From the NCBI GenBank assembly GCA_015680685.1, contig MNCI01022060.1, forward strand, positions 572,865 to 636,864: DNA of 64,000 nucleotides, given 5' to 3'. The translations under genes and the position numbers were made by a program. Numbering within the stretch: the stretch's first letter is position 1; the number at the start of each line of letters is the position of its first letter. Positions 22,216 through 33,989 of the stretch are shown here, piece by piece. The notes beneath the pieces were generated by a model. It was not told the DNA's origin. It saw only the letters and a program-made list of their open reading frames with translations, and did no database searches. This DNA is from Gnetum montanum (Eukaryota; Streptophyta; Gnetopsida; Gnetales; Gnetaceae).

Positions 22216-23955
22216 TTTTGTGCCATCTAGTAAGCTCTCTTGTTTGGAATGGTAGAATTAGCGATGAAGTTAATTTGATTTTGTACATTCCTCATTGGTG
22301 GTAGTCCATCCAATTCCCTCTTAAACACCTTGGAGAATTTCTCCTTCAAGCCTAGCACACTTGTAGGAAGTTCAACCTACATATAATCATGGTTAGTAGC
22401 AACTGTTTTCATAACAAAAAAACCAAAAGTAACTTTATCATGTTCCTTAATATATTTCCTTTTTCCCAGAAGGATTAAGAAAGCATGAAGTGAGCTCTAT
22501 TACCTCACTTTTCTAGCTATGATAGGAATCAAATTATGGATTCCATCAAGTCTAGCAACACTCACTTTTTTAGCTATTATAGGAATTAAATCATGGATTC
22601 CATCAAGTCTAGCAACACTCCACACATTTCATGCTTCATCAAACTAAGAACCATTGTCAAAATTCTAAGGTCTGCTAAGAATTACATCAACACACTCTTC
22701 TAGAAGTACATCACACTTCACAACATCATGAAAAATTTTAATTTTAAATTGCAAAGTACATTGTTCCCTCACCTCTTTAGATAAATCTCTAGACAACCAA
22801 TCCACCATATAGGGTCTCAGATGAGGATTAGTTACCAAACCCAATAAAGTAATTTCCATAGAAGAAATAACATTTTTTGGGCTCCCCCATCAATCAAAAC
22901 ATGAATGCATTCCCCAGTAAGAAAATATCTAGCACCAATTCAAAACAACAATTTCCTATTAGAATGATCTCCTCTATTGACATTACCCATGAATGCCCAA
23001 GAATTTAATTTAGAAACATTCTTAATTTTTGAAGCATTAGGATTACCTCTCTGAAGAGCTTGGCTTGATATCTCCTACACCTTCATGGTTTGCACATCTT
23101 TACTCTTGGCCACCTTGTGAAGTGAACATTCCCATTGCTTGTGTCTCAATTCTTCACATTTGAAGCACTGAATTTTTGATGAGATGTTGCCTTGACCACT
23201 ACTTCCCTTACCTTGGTTCTTATCATCACCTATTTTATTTTTCTTATCTTAGCTATCCTCCTTGTTTTAAAATTTGAACTTGGATCCCTTGTCAAATCTA
23301 GATCCCTTCTCCTCCACTTAGAGGTTTTGTTGCTCCTATGTCTAAATCCACCTAATTTCTTCCTAGCTTTGAGTCCCAAATCATAAGCCTCATCAATAAT
23401 TTATGGCTCAATAAAAGACAAATCTTGCGAGTACACCATTTTAAGACCTCCTAAAAAGTTTCAACCCTATTTATATTCGTCCTAGCTTACCTTAGCTTCA
23501 TGGAATATATCACAAGATTTGATGTATAATTCTTTAACATCCTCGTACCTTACCTTAGAAATTTCAACTTCATAATTGATTGTTGTCTTTGATGAGTCTA
23601 CTCAAACTTTCTCTTCAACCTATATTTCATCAAATCCCAATCTGTGATAGGTTGACCATTTTGTATTTCATAATCATGGGACTTCATTTTCCTTCAAGTA
23701 GAAGCCATAAATAGGTATGCTTAAATTATTTTGTATCTCTTCCAGCTAAATGATTCACAAGTACCTTTAGTCAAGTTGTAAAAGAATTTGTGAAATCTAC
23801 ATCATTGAAAGTCTTCAACTTCACATATGAAAGTCTTGCAACATTTCCAAATGCTTTAGCAAGACTTGTCTCATCTTCCTCATCAAGCTTTCTTGAAGAA
23901 GTATTGAATACTATTAGAGCCCTTGGAGTTCTCATGTGAGGAATAGCTGAAGCTA
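22216..23955 (-). pseudogene. Chromovirus gag and protease region
   Basis: Gag core at about 23700-23560 (YEIQNGQPITDWDLMKYRLK), then a basic region and the zinc knuckle CFKCEELRHKQWEC (about 23175-23120). The protease region, about 22980-22380, is badly decayed and contains a 57-bp tandem duplication (22504-22560 and 22561-22617), a 19-codon repeat of VARLDGIH-LIPIIA. The stretch 23959-23771 is open but unrecognised. Gag packages the RNA; here it is nonfunctional. Confidence 0.6.
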
Positions 23956-24610
23956 GCAAAACTTTGGCCTATGTCACATACAAGAACGCACACATTAAAA
24001 AGGATAAAGAGAAGGGCAAGGCTGCAACAACCATGGTGGCCGCTGTGGCTAACAAGACCAAATCCAACAGTAGCAACAAAAAAAAGGCAGCCACAGCACC
24101 TGCTAACACCACATCTGGCTCAAGTAACACCAACCAGCCCTCAACATTAGCACCTAAGGTGTCAACATAGCCTAAGCCCAACTTCGAACGCAAGGATTGC
24201 TCCAAATACACCCCTTTACCTGTTAATCCTTCAGAACTTATGAAGAAACTATTGGAAGCTAGATATAAACAACATAAATAGATGTTAGAGGAAGCAATTA
24301 AATGACATCAACGGTACTGCAAGCTTCTTAAGAACCCCTCCTTGGCCATGCCCAATGAGTTTTCAGTTACTAAGAACATTAGGCTAGAATGTTTCTATGA
24401 CTATCACCAATTGTGTGGTCATGGTATGGACTACTGTTTAGCGTTGAAAGATGATATCCAATGCATGATCGATCAAGGCAAGCTGGTCCTAGATAAACGT
24501 AGTCCTGTTCGCCTTGAAAACCAATCAATGCATGTTTACAAGAATTCCCAAAATGCCAGCAACGCGGGGTACACAATCAATGTCGTTGACATTGACGGTA
24601 ACCCATAACC
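23956..24610 (+). pseudogene. gag of element B (3' part)
   Basis: It begins at a junction inside the capsid-linker region (AYVTYKNAHIKKDKEKG aligns with AYLAFRSQHMRKDKSKT of element A). It continues through a Lys/Ala-rich stretch to CFYDYHQLCGHGMDYC, the Tat-type gag finger, and ALKDDIQCMIDQG. Stops interrupt it near 24168 and 24281. The first part of the protein is missing. Confidence 0.75.
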
Positions 24611-26027
24611 ACCATAACAACCATTCATGGTGCTTGCCCCTCCTCAAAATGTAACAACCCTGACAACAACAAAAAAAATGTCATGACAACTCTTTGTCCT
24701 TAAGGTTCCTCCTTAAACATCCATCCCTACACCCTTTATGCTCAAAGCTACACTACCCGCACCAACACCATAGGTACCATTCATTATTAAGGTGCCAAAA
24801 CAATCAAGCTCCTCTGCCACACAAAGCCAAGCAACAAAAATAGCACCGTAGCCTCCTCATTCAAAGAAATAGCAAAAGTGTTTGGTGAACAAGATAGCTA
24901 GGGAATGCACTGCCTTAGGTCCCCCCAAGCCTCCCCCTTGTCCTCGAAGCCCATGGCCCCCTCATCGTCAACAACCAATAATGCCACATAGAAGTAATTG
25001 TCACCATCCCGCTCTAGAAAGCACAGTCCCCAAACTAAAAATGCCCTTCCTCGAAAAATTCGTCTTCTAGGATGAATGGAGGAGGAAATAGATAACAAAA
25101 AAAAAGATGGCAGGTAGGATCTTCTCAACACCCTCACCCAAGTTAAATAGGTTCTGAAATAGAAAAATAAAACTTTGAGCCTATATGACTTGGTAATGAC
25201 ATCCATTGCGCACCCTGAGGCCATGGTTCGCATGTTAACATCCATATCGATTGACAAAAACATGCCAGCAGAGGAGAAAGTGATCCACCCTATCATGCTT
25301 CCCTCTATGGCCAAGGAATTACAGCCAACTCAGTTTATGTTTCATGATAACTCCATTAAGGATGACCCTAAAAAGGGTCAGGTGACAATAGCACCCATGT
25401 TCATCACAATTCGAGTCAGCCAGTACAAGATCTAAAGGCTACACGTTGATGATGGGGCTGCTACAAATGTCATTCCATTTCCAATAGTGGACAAACTGGG
25501 TTTGGTTGATCAAATCAAGCCCACAAAAACCTCCTGCTTGAAATCATTCAGCAAAGCACGAGTAGTGGTAAAGGGAACTGTCCACATCAACTTTGTGGCA
25601 GGGGACTAGTTCCCCACAATCGCAGTGTTTATCATGGTAGAGGAAATGCTTGGGTTCAACCTGATCCTGGGGAGATCATGGTTGGCCCAAGTTGGCTCAA
25701 CTAAGGGCCATTTCTTCACCCATACACTAAGAAATTCACTTACCCTATGCAAGAGGGGAAGTGGTAATCCATGGCAATGAAATGGCTTCCCAAGCCATAA
25801 ATAGTGTAGGAGTGGAACAAGGTTCAAAGATTGAAATTTCTGAAAACCAAACCCTTTTCTAAACCAAAATACCTGAAAAAGTTGAAACCACTCCAAATGA
25901 AGAAACAACGTGGGCTGAGTTACCCTTCCAAGCTACAAATGATAACATAGAAGAGTACCAATGCAGGTTTACCTGGCCCTTTGCCTCGCCTAACCCACAT
26001 CGGGTTAGGAAACAATTACAGAATTAA
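24611..26027 (+). pseudogene. Gag-protease linker, protease and polyprotein end, element B
   Basis: A Pro-rich, stop-containing linker runs to about 25160 and is followed by YDLVMTSIAHPEAMVRMLTS. The protease reads MFITIRVSQYKI, a TAA, then LHVDDGAATNVIPFP (active site DDG at about 25447-25455) and FNLILGRSWLAQ. The polyprotein ends EEYQCRF...RVRKQLQN with a TAA at 26025-26027, in the same place as the terminal stop of element A. The following RT is in a separate block 6.2 kb away. Confidence 0.7.
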
Positions 26028-26279
26028 AAGTTGCCATACTTCCAATAGTATACACTATGCTTTACATTTTGTTGTATACATAGTTCACATGTTTACATCT
26101 GGTTCACTGTAATTGCATTGTTTCAGATTAAAGTCCACTACTTGTGTAATTTGCATTCCCCACATTAAGTCCACTATGTGCATCATTTACATTTCACAAT
26201 GAATTCGATTTTTACATTAAGTCAACTATTTGCTAATTTTCATTTTACATTGAGCTTGTTTACTGCATTGTCCTTGTTA

Positions 26280-26545
26280 CTAATACCATCCATAAGGCCT
26301 GAAATGGACTAAAACTAATAGAGGCCCGAAATGGCCTAAAACTAACAACAACCTGGAATGGCCTTAACTACCATCGCAACCTACCAAGGCCTAAAATTGG
26401 TTATTCCACTTCTCAAAAAAATAAAAAATAAAAAACCAGAAAAAAATTATCATTAAGTAATGGCCTGAAATGGCCTTAAACTATTGTTGGGGCCTAAACT
26501 GGCCTCAAACTAAAACGAGAGGCCCCCAAGGGGCCTAAAAAGATA
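26280..26545 (+). repeat. Tandem array after protease, GGCCTGAAATGGCCTTAAAC type
   Basis: About seven irregular units of 25-35 bp have a core of GGCCTGAAATGGCCTTAAAC followed by TA. It lies immediately beyond the polyadenylation-signal end of the antisense gene. Confidence 0.75.
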
Positions 26546-26607
26546 AAGAATAAAAAATTAATATATCACATTGACCCAAATGAAATGAATTTCTCCACAT
26601 TATATTC

Positions 26608-26613
26608 TTTATT
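26608..26613 (-). terminator. AATAAA signal of the antisense gene
   Basis: AATAAA on the minus strand lies 72 bases downstream of the stop codon of the antisense gene (26685-26687), the usual distance for a plant polyadenylation signal. Assignment is by position. Confidence 0.5.
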
Positions 26614-26684
26614 CAATGTTAACCAATAATGTTTACAGAATTTTTTAAGTTCAAAGACAAGAATAAAAATTCTGCATTGCTATG

Positions 26685-29600
26685 CTATGAGTCTTCGCCC
26701 GCACCGTCATTCCCTATTTCACTGGGTCCTATGTCTTCGTTCAGATCCTACGAAAGAAAGAAAATAAAAAAATGAGTTAAAGCTATAACAAAGGCTTTTA
26801 TAAAATAAACTATGACACAACAAAAAGGTGACTAACCCAAGCTGGCCCTGCATCTATTTCAGGGGGTATCCTATCCATACCAGTTGCAAGATGTCGCAGG
26901 ATCTCCTCCTCAGTAATGTTGGCCCAATTCCTATCTCCTAGATTAGTGCTTGGTACAACCTTCTCTTTTTCCATGGCTGTCCATGTAGGTGGCCTTGGGG
27001 AAAAGGTGGTGGTGGTGGTCTCACCAACAGGAAAGGTCATTTCCTTTTTGGGAGATTCACTGACCATCACCTATTGCATGAACTTTTCATAAGCCCCAAA
27101 AGCACCAATAACATCAAGGAATAGCTCATGGGTATGCAACTTGACTGAAGCATCCTAGTATTATTTACAATAGGCAACACATTCTATTTTATACATATGC
27201 TTATGATTCTTCTATGCCTATCCCCACTTATAAACCTTGGCAATATAATCCTTTCAGTCTTGGTTCTTCTGGGCTAGAAGGTTCATTTGCATGCGATGTT
27301 CGATGATCTTGCGTGTGGCTTCATTTTTACTTTGCATGGCCATCCAATACCTTGTGTAGTCAATGACAGTCATATGACAACTACCATCGTGAGTGTCCTA
27401 GGCCAATAGAAATTCATTTATGGATTGGAGATCCCCTACCTCTGCCGTTAGGTTGGCCTTTTCCTTGTCAAGTTTTTGAACCCGCTTCCAAAGATCTTCA
27501 TTTACATGCCTACACTCCCATAAGGACTGCATTGAGTACAACGCACATTTACTTGCTTCATCATATATGTGAAAAGGTACCTTGACTACCTCTGATAGAA
27601 GTTTAGGCACAGCGTCGACCTCAACAGCTTACTTAGGATCCCACTTAAGACGGGAGGCTACCAACCACACATGGGAGAGGATTAGTCATAGTGACATAGT
27701 GAAGCTGCAACAACATAGAAAGCCTATCGTAGCAATTTTAACATATCAATCTCCAAATCAATCTGCCTCAAACAATTGATCATGTCATCGACCACCCCCT
27801 CCATAAAAGTAAACTTTTCAAGGGTCTCGGTCTAGGGTTAGAGGTCGATCGAAGAAGACGGACTAGGGGCATCAACAATGGTGTCTGTTGCATAAAAAAA
27901 CATGTTAGCCATGATGGAGAGGACAACAAAAAATCTGGTGAACAACATAAATGAAAGTGTAAAGCTCCTACTCAAAAAAACCTTAGGGGTGATAGTGGGG
28001 GGGGGGAGGGAGGGAGGGTTGCCCATCGACACACTGTCAAACAAGCAGTCAAACTCACCAACATCAAACTAAAGCCCCTCTCTTTCCAGCTACCCCAATA
28101 GTGTGGTGGTGTCCTCAACACTCATCTACCCCTCAGGTACTGAATCACATTCAGCAAAAAGATCATTGGTAGGGGCCTCTTCCTCTATGGCAGGGGCCTC
28201 TTTCTCTATGGTCAAGGCCTCTTCCTCCTCTTTGGTAGATGCGCCTATTCCAAAGGCTAGGGCCTCTTTCTCTTCTTCTTCCTCTTCTACTGATAAAATG
28301 TAATTGTAGTGAACAGGTTACTCTAATTTGAAATAGGTGCTATGTTGTGTGATGCTACATAGCATAGCACAGCATAGCGAGTACCATGCAAAAAAAAATA
28401 ATCAAGCACACTTACCAACTGGGGAATGCACTCTGCAAACTTTGATTTGTAGGCGTTTCCCCCTTTCTTCATTCACATAGGGAGGCTCTTCTACAAGATG
28501 AGACTTTTTACGCTAAAGCCTAATATTCACTATTTCTACAATGAGGCGTTCCCCCCTTAATACATTACCTATGTTAATAAGAGGTGCCTCTCCTACACTG
28601 TCCTTGGCATGAAAGGGGCATGCCACCCAATCCCTCATCGTTATTGAAAGTGATTCCCCAATAGCTTCCAGGGGGTCTTGGGACCGGGTGGTATGGAAGC
28701 CCTGGTAGATCCATGGCTTCGATATCTAGTTACAATCTTGCTATACCTAGATGCCATTTTCACAGACCACCAGAAACTCCACAAAGTGTCACAAGCAAGC
28801 TACAAAAAAGGCATAGTGCACGTTCAAACGAGACTTAAGTTTTATGAAGCTTAACCATTTCAGTGTGCAAGCCTTCTGAAAGGTACCTGGCCTAGTTGTA
28901 ATGGGTCCCTTCCTCCATGGCCTCCCTCATTATCCGATCCTACTCCACTTCAAGGATATTCCCTTAAGAGAGTAGCTTGGGGAAGGCATGAGCATGAAAG
29001 ATAGGGTAAATTGTTTCGACCACCACTAGCTTGACCTTGTGAATGTAAATCCCCTTTTGGTCCATGCTTGTTCCTATCCATTCCTCGATAACCCCCTAAT
29101 GGTTTACATATTTTCTATATTTTTCTCCTATAGGAAGACCATCAGAAGGGATGTTGAAAAGATCCGCAAATAGTTGATCATTAATTTCAAACACCACTTG
29201 CACACCATGAACACGTGTATGAAAGCAGTTAGCCTTCTCGAAGAAGGAATCGACTAGGGAAAGCATTTTTTTAGCTAGGACACTTGGATTTATAGCCAGA
29301 AAAAAATCCATGAGCCCAACCTCCTAAATGTTATGAACAAGGGTGGCTAGGGCCCCATTGCAGAGCCAATGCTGGGTCTCCTCCACCTCCAAGTACTTGA
29401 AAAAGAGGTTGGTATCATCATGCCTAGAGGTGATCACTATGACCTCTAGGGATTCCTTCACTACCGCATCAGTTAGCCATAAACAAGAAATTTAGCAAAG
29501 GTACAAAGCATATCATCACTTGAACACATGAGAGAAAATGCAAAGTTTAGCATACTAGGCTTAAACAACGTAGGGAATGGTGGAAGTTCCACCAGAACAT

Positions 29601-31509
29601 CTTCAATGGTGATCGGTCGACGCAACGCCCATTTGCTATCCAACCAGCCAACTTCCTTAAATTTTCCATAAAGTTTGGAATACCTAGTTTTATAGCTTTT
29701 AAAATCAAACCCAAGTTGTTCTATCACACTGACACGCACGTTCTTGATAGAGGAGAACTCTTGTAGGGCTATTTTGGCCAATGCTAGTGTATACGTGTTA
29801 CCGTGAAGACCATCCTCATCGATATAAAACCTAGCAACATGCAAGAACATGGTAAGCATTTTTGTCTAGCATAACACATCAAAATACCATCAAAAGACTC
29901 ACCTACCAGCACAGTAAATGGTTCCAAGTGGGTTCTAAAAATAGGTGCTCATGTGACGGGTGACATACGTGTTGTACAAGTGGTAGCATTTGTATTTGGA
30001 CGTGTCCCAGATCCAACTTAGACGCTTCAAGCCCCTTGGACATTAGCCTGAGCTACCCGCCCCTTCACCCCTGACTGACTTGTCAGCCAAGAACTTCAAA
30101 ATGCCCTAGTTTTCCCTGGGCAACAATGTTTCTATAAGCACAACTACTGTCTCGTCCAATAAGTGTGACTATACGATCACACTAAAGTGGCTAAGGAGGA
30201 ACTCTAGGAACTTCCATGCACCCTCCCAGAACCAAACCGCCTACTCCCTACCTATGTGTGGGGTGGGGGGCATTGGCCATGGCTTTGTTGAGGCAGCATA
30301 GGATTCCTACGACCTCAAGAACAATCAAAACAGGTTTCAACATGACCCTGCATGACAAAGTATCAAATATTAGCACTAATGTGATGATCACTGATGTAGC
30401 GTAGCATGACCTTCTATTTGCATATAGGGTAGCATGACCCTCTGTTTGCATATAGTGTAGCATAATGCTCTCTTTACAAGTAGTGTAGCGTGATCCTCCA
30501 ATTACAAATTTTTCTTTAGCATGAAATAATAAGTCCCCCATAGAACAGAAGTAAATATTATATGCAGCGTAGCAAACGTGTAGCATACCATATGCAGTTA
30601 AGCCCTGCGTAGCGTAACAATAGCGGATACACCCCACAATGAAACAGTTACATGTTACATAGCACAACGTAATAGACATGCCTAATATAGCACAGCATAA
30701 TAATTACGCTTCCGCATAAAGGTGATGGCTGCATTACCCGCAGTGTAGCAAGAACAATACACCGCATGCAACGTAGTAACTAAAAGAGTACGAACAGACA
30801 TGTAACAATGTAACAAACAAAGCACTTTAACATGCATCACAGCATAGAAAATTTGGTAGTATAGTGAATTTAACAAGGTAGCAGCATTACAAGTTTGACA
30901 GTGTAGCTGCATAATAGATTGCCAACATAATGACCTAAGGGCCTAACAACATAACAGCATAGCATAACAACAACAAAAATGTTACAGCTTTAATAGCATA
31001 GGTGAAAAAAGAATTCACAGTTCCCTCATTGCCCTAACCCTACTCTACCACATGAAATAGCCCATCCTATGCCACGCCAAGCATGTGTCATGTTACCATA
31101 AAACTTTAAAAATAAACAAACCCCTCTAAGGGTGATACACTACACCAAACGTGCATTACACTACCCAGAACCACCCAAACCCCTATGGTAGTCAAGGAGG
31201 TCTACATGCAGCTATAGCATAGCAACCATATGGCTATTGCGGCCAAGTAGCCACAACCATGGAATAGCAGCTGAAATGGCAACAAAAATAGTGGTAATAG
31301 CTGTAAAAAATGACAACAGTAACGTAAATGGCGACCTGACCCGATGTATCACATAATGGAAACAAGGGTAGTGTAACGACTTACCGAGCAGATGGGGCCT
31401 CTTGCCACACCTCGACATGTGCCTTAAATAGGTGTCCCAGAGTGTTCCTCACCTTATCCACCTTGGTTAATCCCCAATGCTTGCGTTCATCTTTGCGTGC
31501 GATGACCAT
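26685..31509 (-). pseudogene. Spliced antisense gene inside element B, five exons
   Basis: Exons on the minus strand: 31509-31385, 30247-29903, 29830-28416, 28289-26837, 26747-26685. Introns: GTAAGT...TAG (1,137 bp), GTGAGT...CTAG (72), GTAAGT...TCAG (126), GTTAGT...GTAG (89). Every junction keeps the frame. Protein, about 1,130 codons: basic start MVIARKDERKHWGL; Trp/Leu-rich VWFWEGAWKFLEFLL; ARFYIDEDGLHGNTY; LFADLFNIPSDGLPIGE; acidic Glu-rich block at the start of exon 4; coiled coil with DLWKRVQKLDKEKANLTAEV; tail DLNEDIGPSEIGNDGAGEDS. In-frame TAG/TAA and TGA stops and about two frameshifts (near 28850 and 27690) make it a pseudogene. Antisense ORFs are known in some Tat elements (Grande), but elsewhere in the element. 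I recognise no domain; function unknown. Confidence 0.7.
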
Positions 31510-31640
31510 GTTCACAAATCGGTAGTACCAACTACTACACTAAGCCTGCTATGCTCTCTCTCTCTCTCTGTTTGACCACGCTATGCTCTGAGTGTGGGCT
31601 CTAACAAGGAAAATGACAAGTTTACTAGGGTTTAATCCCT

Positions 31641-31648
31641 TATTTATA
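31641..31648 (-). promoter_or_regulatory. TATA box of the antisense gene
   Basis: TATAAATA on the minus strand (context GGCTATAAATAAGGG) lies about 130 bases upstream of the exon-1 ATG. A CT/GA-rich leader lies at 31556-31569. A TAGC-rich segment at about 31705-31750 (TTGTAGCGCAACC, ACAACGTAGCAC) lies upstream and resembles palindromes in the sense LTR. Confidence 0.55.
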
Positions 31649-31789
31649 GCCAACATGGTAAAACACTTGTTAGTTTCATGCTCTAAGTAACATGGGACAT
31701 TGCTACAACATAGCACTATTGTAGCGCAACCCCACTACAACGTAGCACTCATCCGGAGCACGGTAAGTGGGCCCACCAAAAATTTTCAC

Positions 31790-32190
31790 TCCACATTTGC
31801 AAATTTTAAATCAATGATTGGCAAAGACCTTAAACTAGGAACGTTAGCCTCTCCTACCCTACCATGGTCCGCAAAGACCTTAAACTAAGAATGTTAGCCT
31901 ATAATGCAACCCACCACAATCTGTAAAGACCTTAAACTAAGAACATTAATCTACAATATAGCCCAGTAATGGTCTCCAAAGGCCTTAAACTAGCAATCTT
32001 AACCTATCATGAAGTCCATATAACCGTCCATCATGACCTTAAACTAGTAATGTTAACATTCAATTCACATTTTAGACCCATTAACGGTCCACCATGACCT
32101 TAAAATGGCAATTTTAGCATTCATTTTACATTTGAAACCAAACTATTACACTATTGCGGTCTGCTAAGACCTTAAAATGGCAATTATTTT
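31790..32190 (+). repeat. Tandem array before RT, about 55-70 bp period
   Basis: About seven copies of a unit with the core GGTCCGCAAAGACCTTAAAC followed by TAGCAAT and an AT-rich spacer. It lies between the antisense promoter and the acceptor-like site before RT. Confidence 0.75.
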
Positions 32191-32271
32191 ATGTTGCATC
32201 ATTGATTTACATTACATGTTGTTGCTTCAAATAGGTATCACTTGACTTGGTTTATTTGCTTGTTGTGACAG

Positions 32272-33900
32272 GTCTGCTAGGAAAAATGGCTATGCATGGT
32301 GATCTTGGTTCACCTTTGACCTTAACAGGTCCCTATAGTAGATTAACAAGATGCTTGAATTTAGAATTGATTGACTTTGAGTTGTCCTCTCACAATGCTA
32401 TAGTGTCCCTGGAAACATCCCTAGATTGGCCCAAACATCTTGTCCAAGCCTTGGACCTAGAGGCTAGGGATGTGACTGAGGATCCTCTCACTGAAATCCT
32501 TGTAACTACCACTAGGAGCAAAGTAAATACCTTGAATGTTAGCTCTTTATTACATCCATAGGTACACCAAAACATTTCCAAGGTTTTCCATCATAATATT
32601 AAAGTGTTTGCATGGTCATACGATGACATGCCAGGCCTCAACCCACGACTCATACAACACAGCATTATCCTAGATCCACGTGTCAAGGTAGTTAAGTAAA
32701 AAGATCATAAGATCAAATTAGAGATTGCACTAGCTATACACGATGAGATCACCACGCTTTATCAAGCTGGTTTCATTTGAGCAGTCGATTACTCGGAATG
32801 AATATTGAACATCATTGTAGTTTCTAAGAAAACGGGAGGTATATGAATTTGTGTAGACTTTCGAGACTTGAAAAAAGAAATTATTAAAGATAATTTCCCA
32901 TTGCCAAGTATCGATCAACTTATAGACACTATGGCTAGTCATGCCTTACTATCCTTCATGGATGGGTTTTCAAGATATAACCTAATTTGCATAAACCCAG
33001 AGCATCAGTTGTCAACCACTTTAATGACCCCTTGGAAAAGATTTTGTTATACAATGATGCCCTTTAGACTCAAAAATTCTAGAGCAACCTACCAACTAGT
33101 GATGACATATATTTTTAGCGATTACCTTTTGGAGAGATTGAATGATTACGTGGATGATATAGTAGTCAAGTCTAAGGAAGCTATTGATCACCCCAATGAT
33201 CTCAATAGTCCTCCAATGTTACCAGAGGCATGACCTACACCTTAACCCTAAGAAGTGTGTTTTCAGAGTTAAAACCAGATGCATGCTAGGTTTTGTAGTG
33301 TCAGAAACAGGCATACAAGTGGACCTCGATAAAGTGAGGGCCATCGTCAACTTATCACTACCTACAAACCTTAAAGATCTACATGGTTTGCAAGGTAGAG
33401 TATAGTTTATTAGAAGGTTTATCTTAAGGTTGATAGACAAGTTACACCCCATGCAGCACCTACTTAAAAAGGGGATCAACTTTGAGTGGACAGATCAATG
33501 TCAACAAGCCTTTGATAACCTAAAAAAAGAGCTTTTACATCTCCCAACTGTTTACCCACCACAAAGGGATAAGCCTTTCTAAATCTACCTTGCCACTTTG
33601 GACACATCTATTGCTACATTGTTATGTCAAAAAAGAGATGATGGGTCCGAAATCTCAGTCTACAACTTAAGCCACACATTAATAGCTTACAAGGAAAAGT
33701 ACAATAAGGTACAAAAATATTTTCTTACCGTAGTATTTGCACTAAAAAAGTGGAGACATTACCTATTTTGTATCAAGGTCAACATCATATGCAAGAGCAA
33801 CATACTTCAAGCTATCACAAAAAACTTGTACAAGAGTAGTAGGATAGCCTGATGGAAAGCTATAATGGTGGAATTCAATTTACATTATATGGCCCAATCG
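32272..33900 (+). pseudogene. Reverse transcriptase and RNase H, element B
   Basis: RT copies the RNA into DNA; RNase H removes the template. Motifs in order: FAWSYDDMPGLNPRLIQH (about 32605), a stop-interrupted AIHDEITTLYQAGFI, CVDFRDLKKEI, FPLPSIDQLID, LLSFMDGFSRYN, MPFRLKNSRATYQ, and the catalytic box YVDDIVVKSKE at about 33148-33180, intact. The RNase H region starts FEWTDQCQQAFDNLKKELL at about 33480, with ALKKWRHYLF at about 33745. Stops, chiefly TAG and TGA, occur in several blocks, and the frame slips near 33200. Confidence 0.8.
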
Positions 33901-33989
33901 TCAACAAAGGGTCAAGCAATAGGCACACAACTTACAACTTCACCCGTTGATGATCAAGTAATAATAGAACCTGAATTCCCAAATGAACA

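Larger units (their letters stand above)
18817..23955 (-). mobile_element. Chromovirus (Ty3/gypsy) remnant, reverse orientation
   Basis: Reading right to left: gag with zinc knuckle, protease-region sequence, RT, RNase H, integrase, GPF-like and chromodomain-like tail, purine tract, 3' LTR. The integrase motif FVVVDKFSKIVHFIPYKNFSDA is typical of plant chromoviruses. No 5' LTR exists on the right, where the sequence passes at about 23955 directly into the gag of element B. All domains are broken by stops, so it is inactive. Confidence 0.75.
26028..32271 (+). other. Putative PR-RT intron of element B
   Basis: Non-coding on the plus strand between the polyprotein stop and TTTATTTGCTTGTTGTGACAG at 32251-32271, where an acceptor-like CAG is followed by the frame leading into RT. 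Ogre-type Tat elements splice out an intron here. This one is unusually large because it holds a complete reverse-strand transcription unit and two tandem arrays. The donor site is not assigned. Confidence 0.45.

Noticed and set aside
27993-28014. G-run and GGGA repeats as a quadruplex or regulatory element
   Set aside because: They correspond to a Pro-rich coding stretch (PPSLPPP) of antisense exon 4; slippage is a simpler explanation.
30248-30679. 143-codon minus-strand ORF
   Set aside because: It lies within intron 1 of the antisense gene, is built from TAGC/TGTTAC repeats, and its frame does not join the exons.
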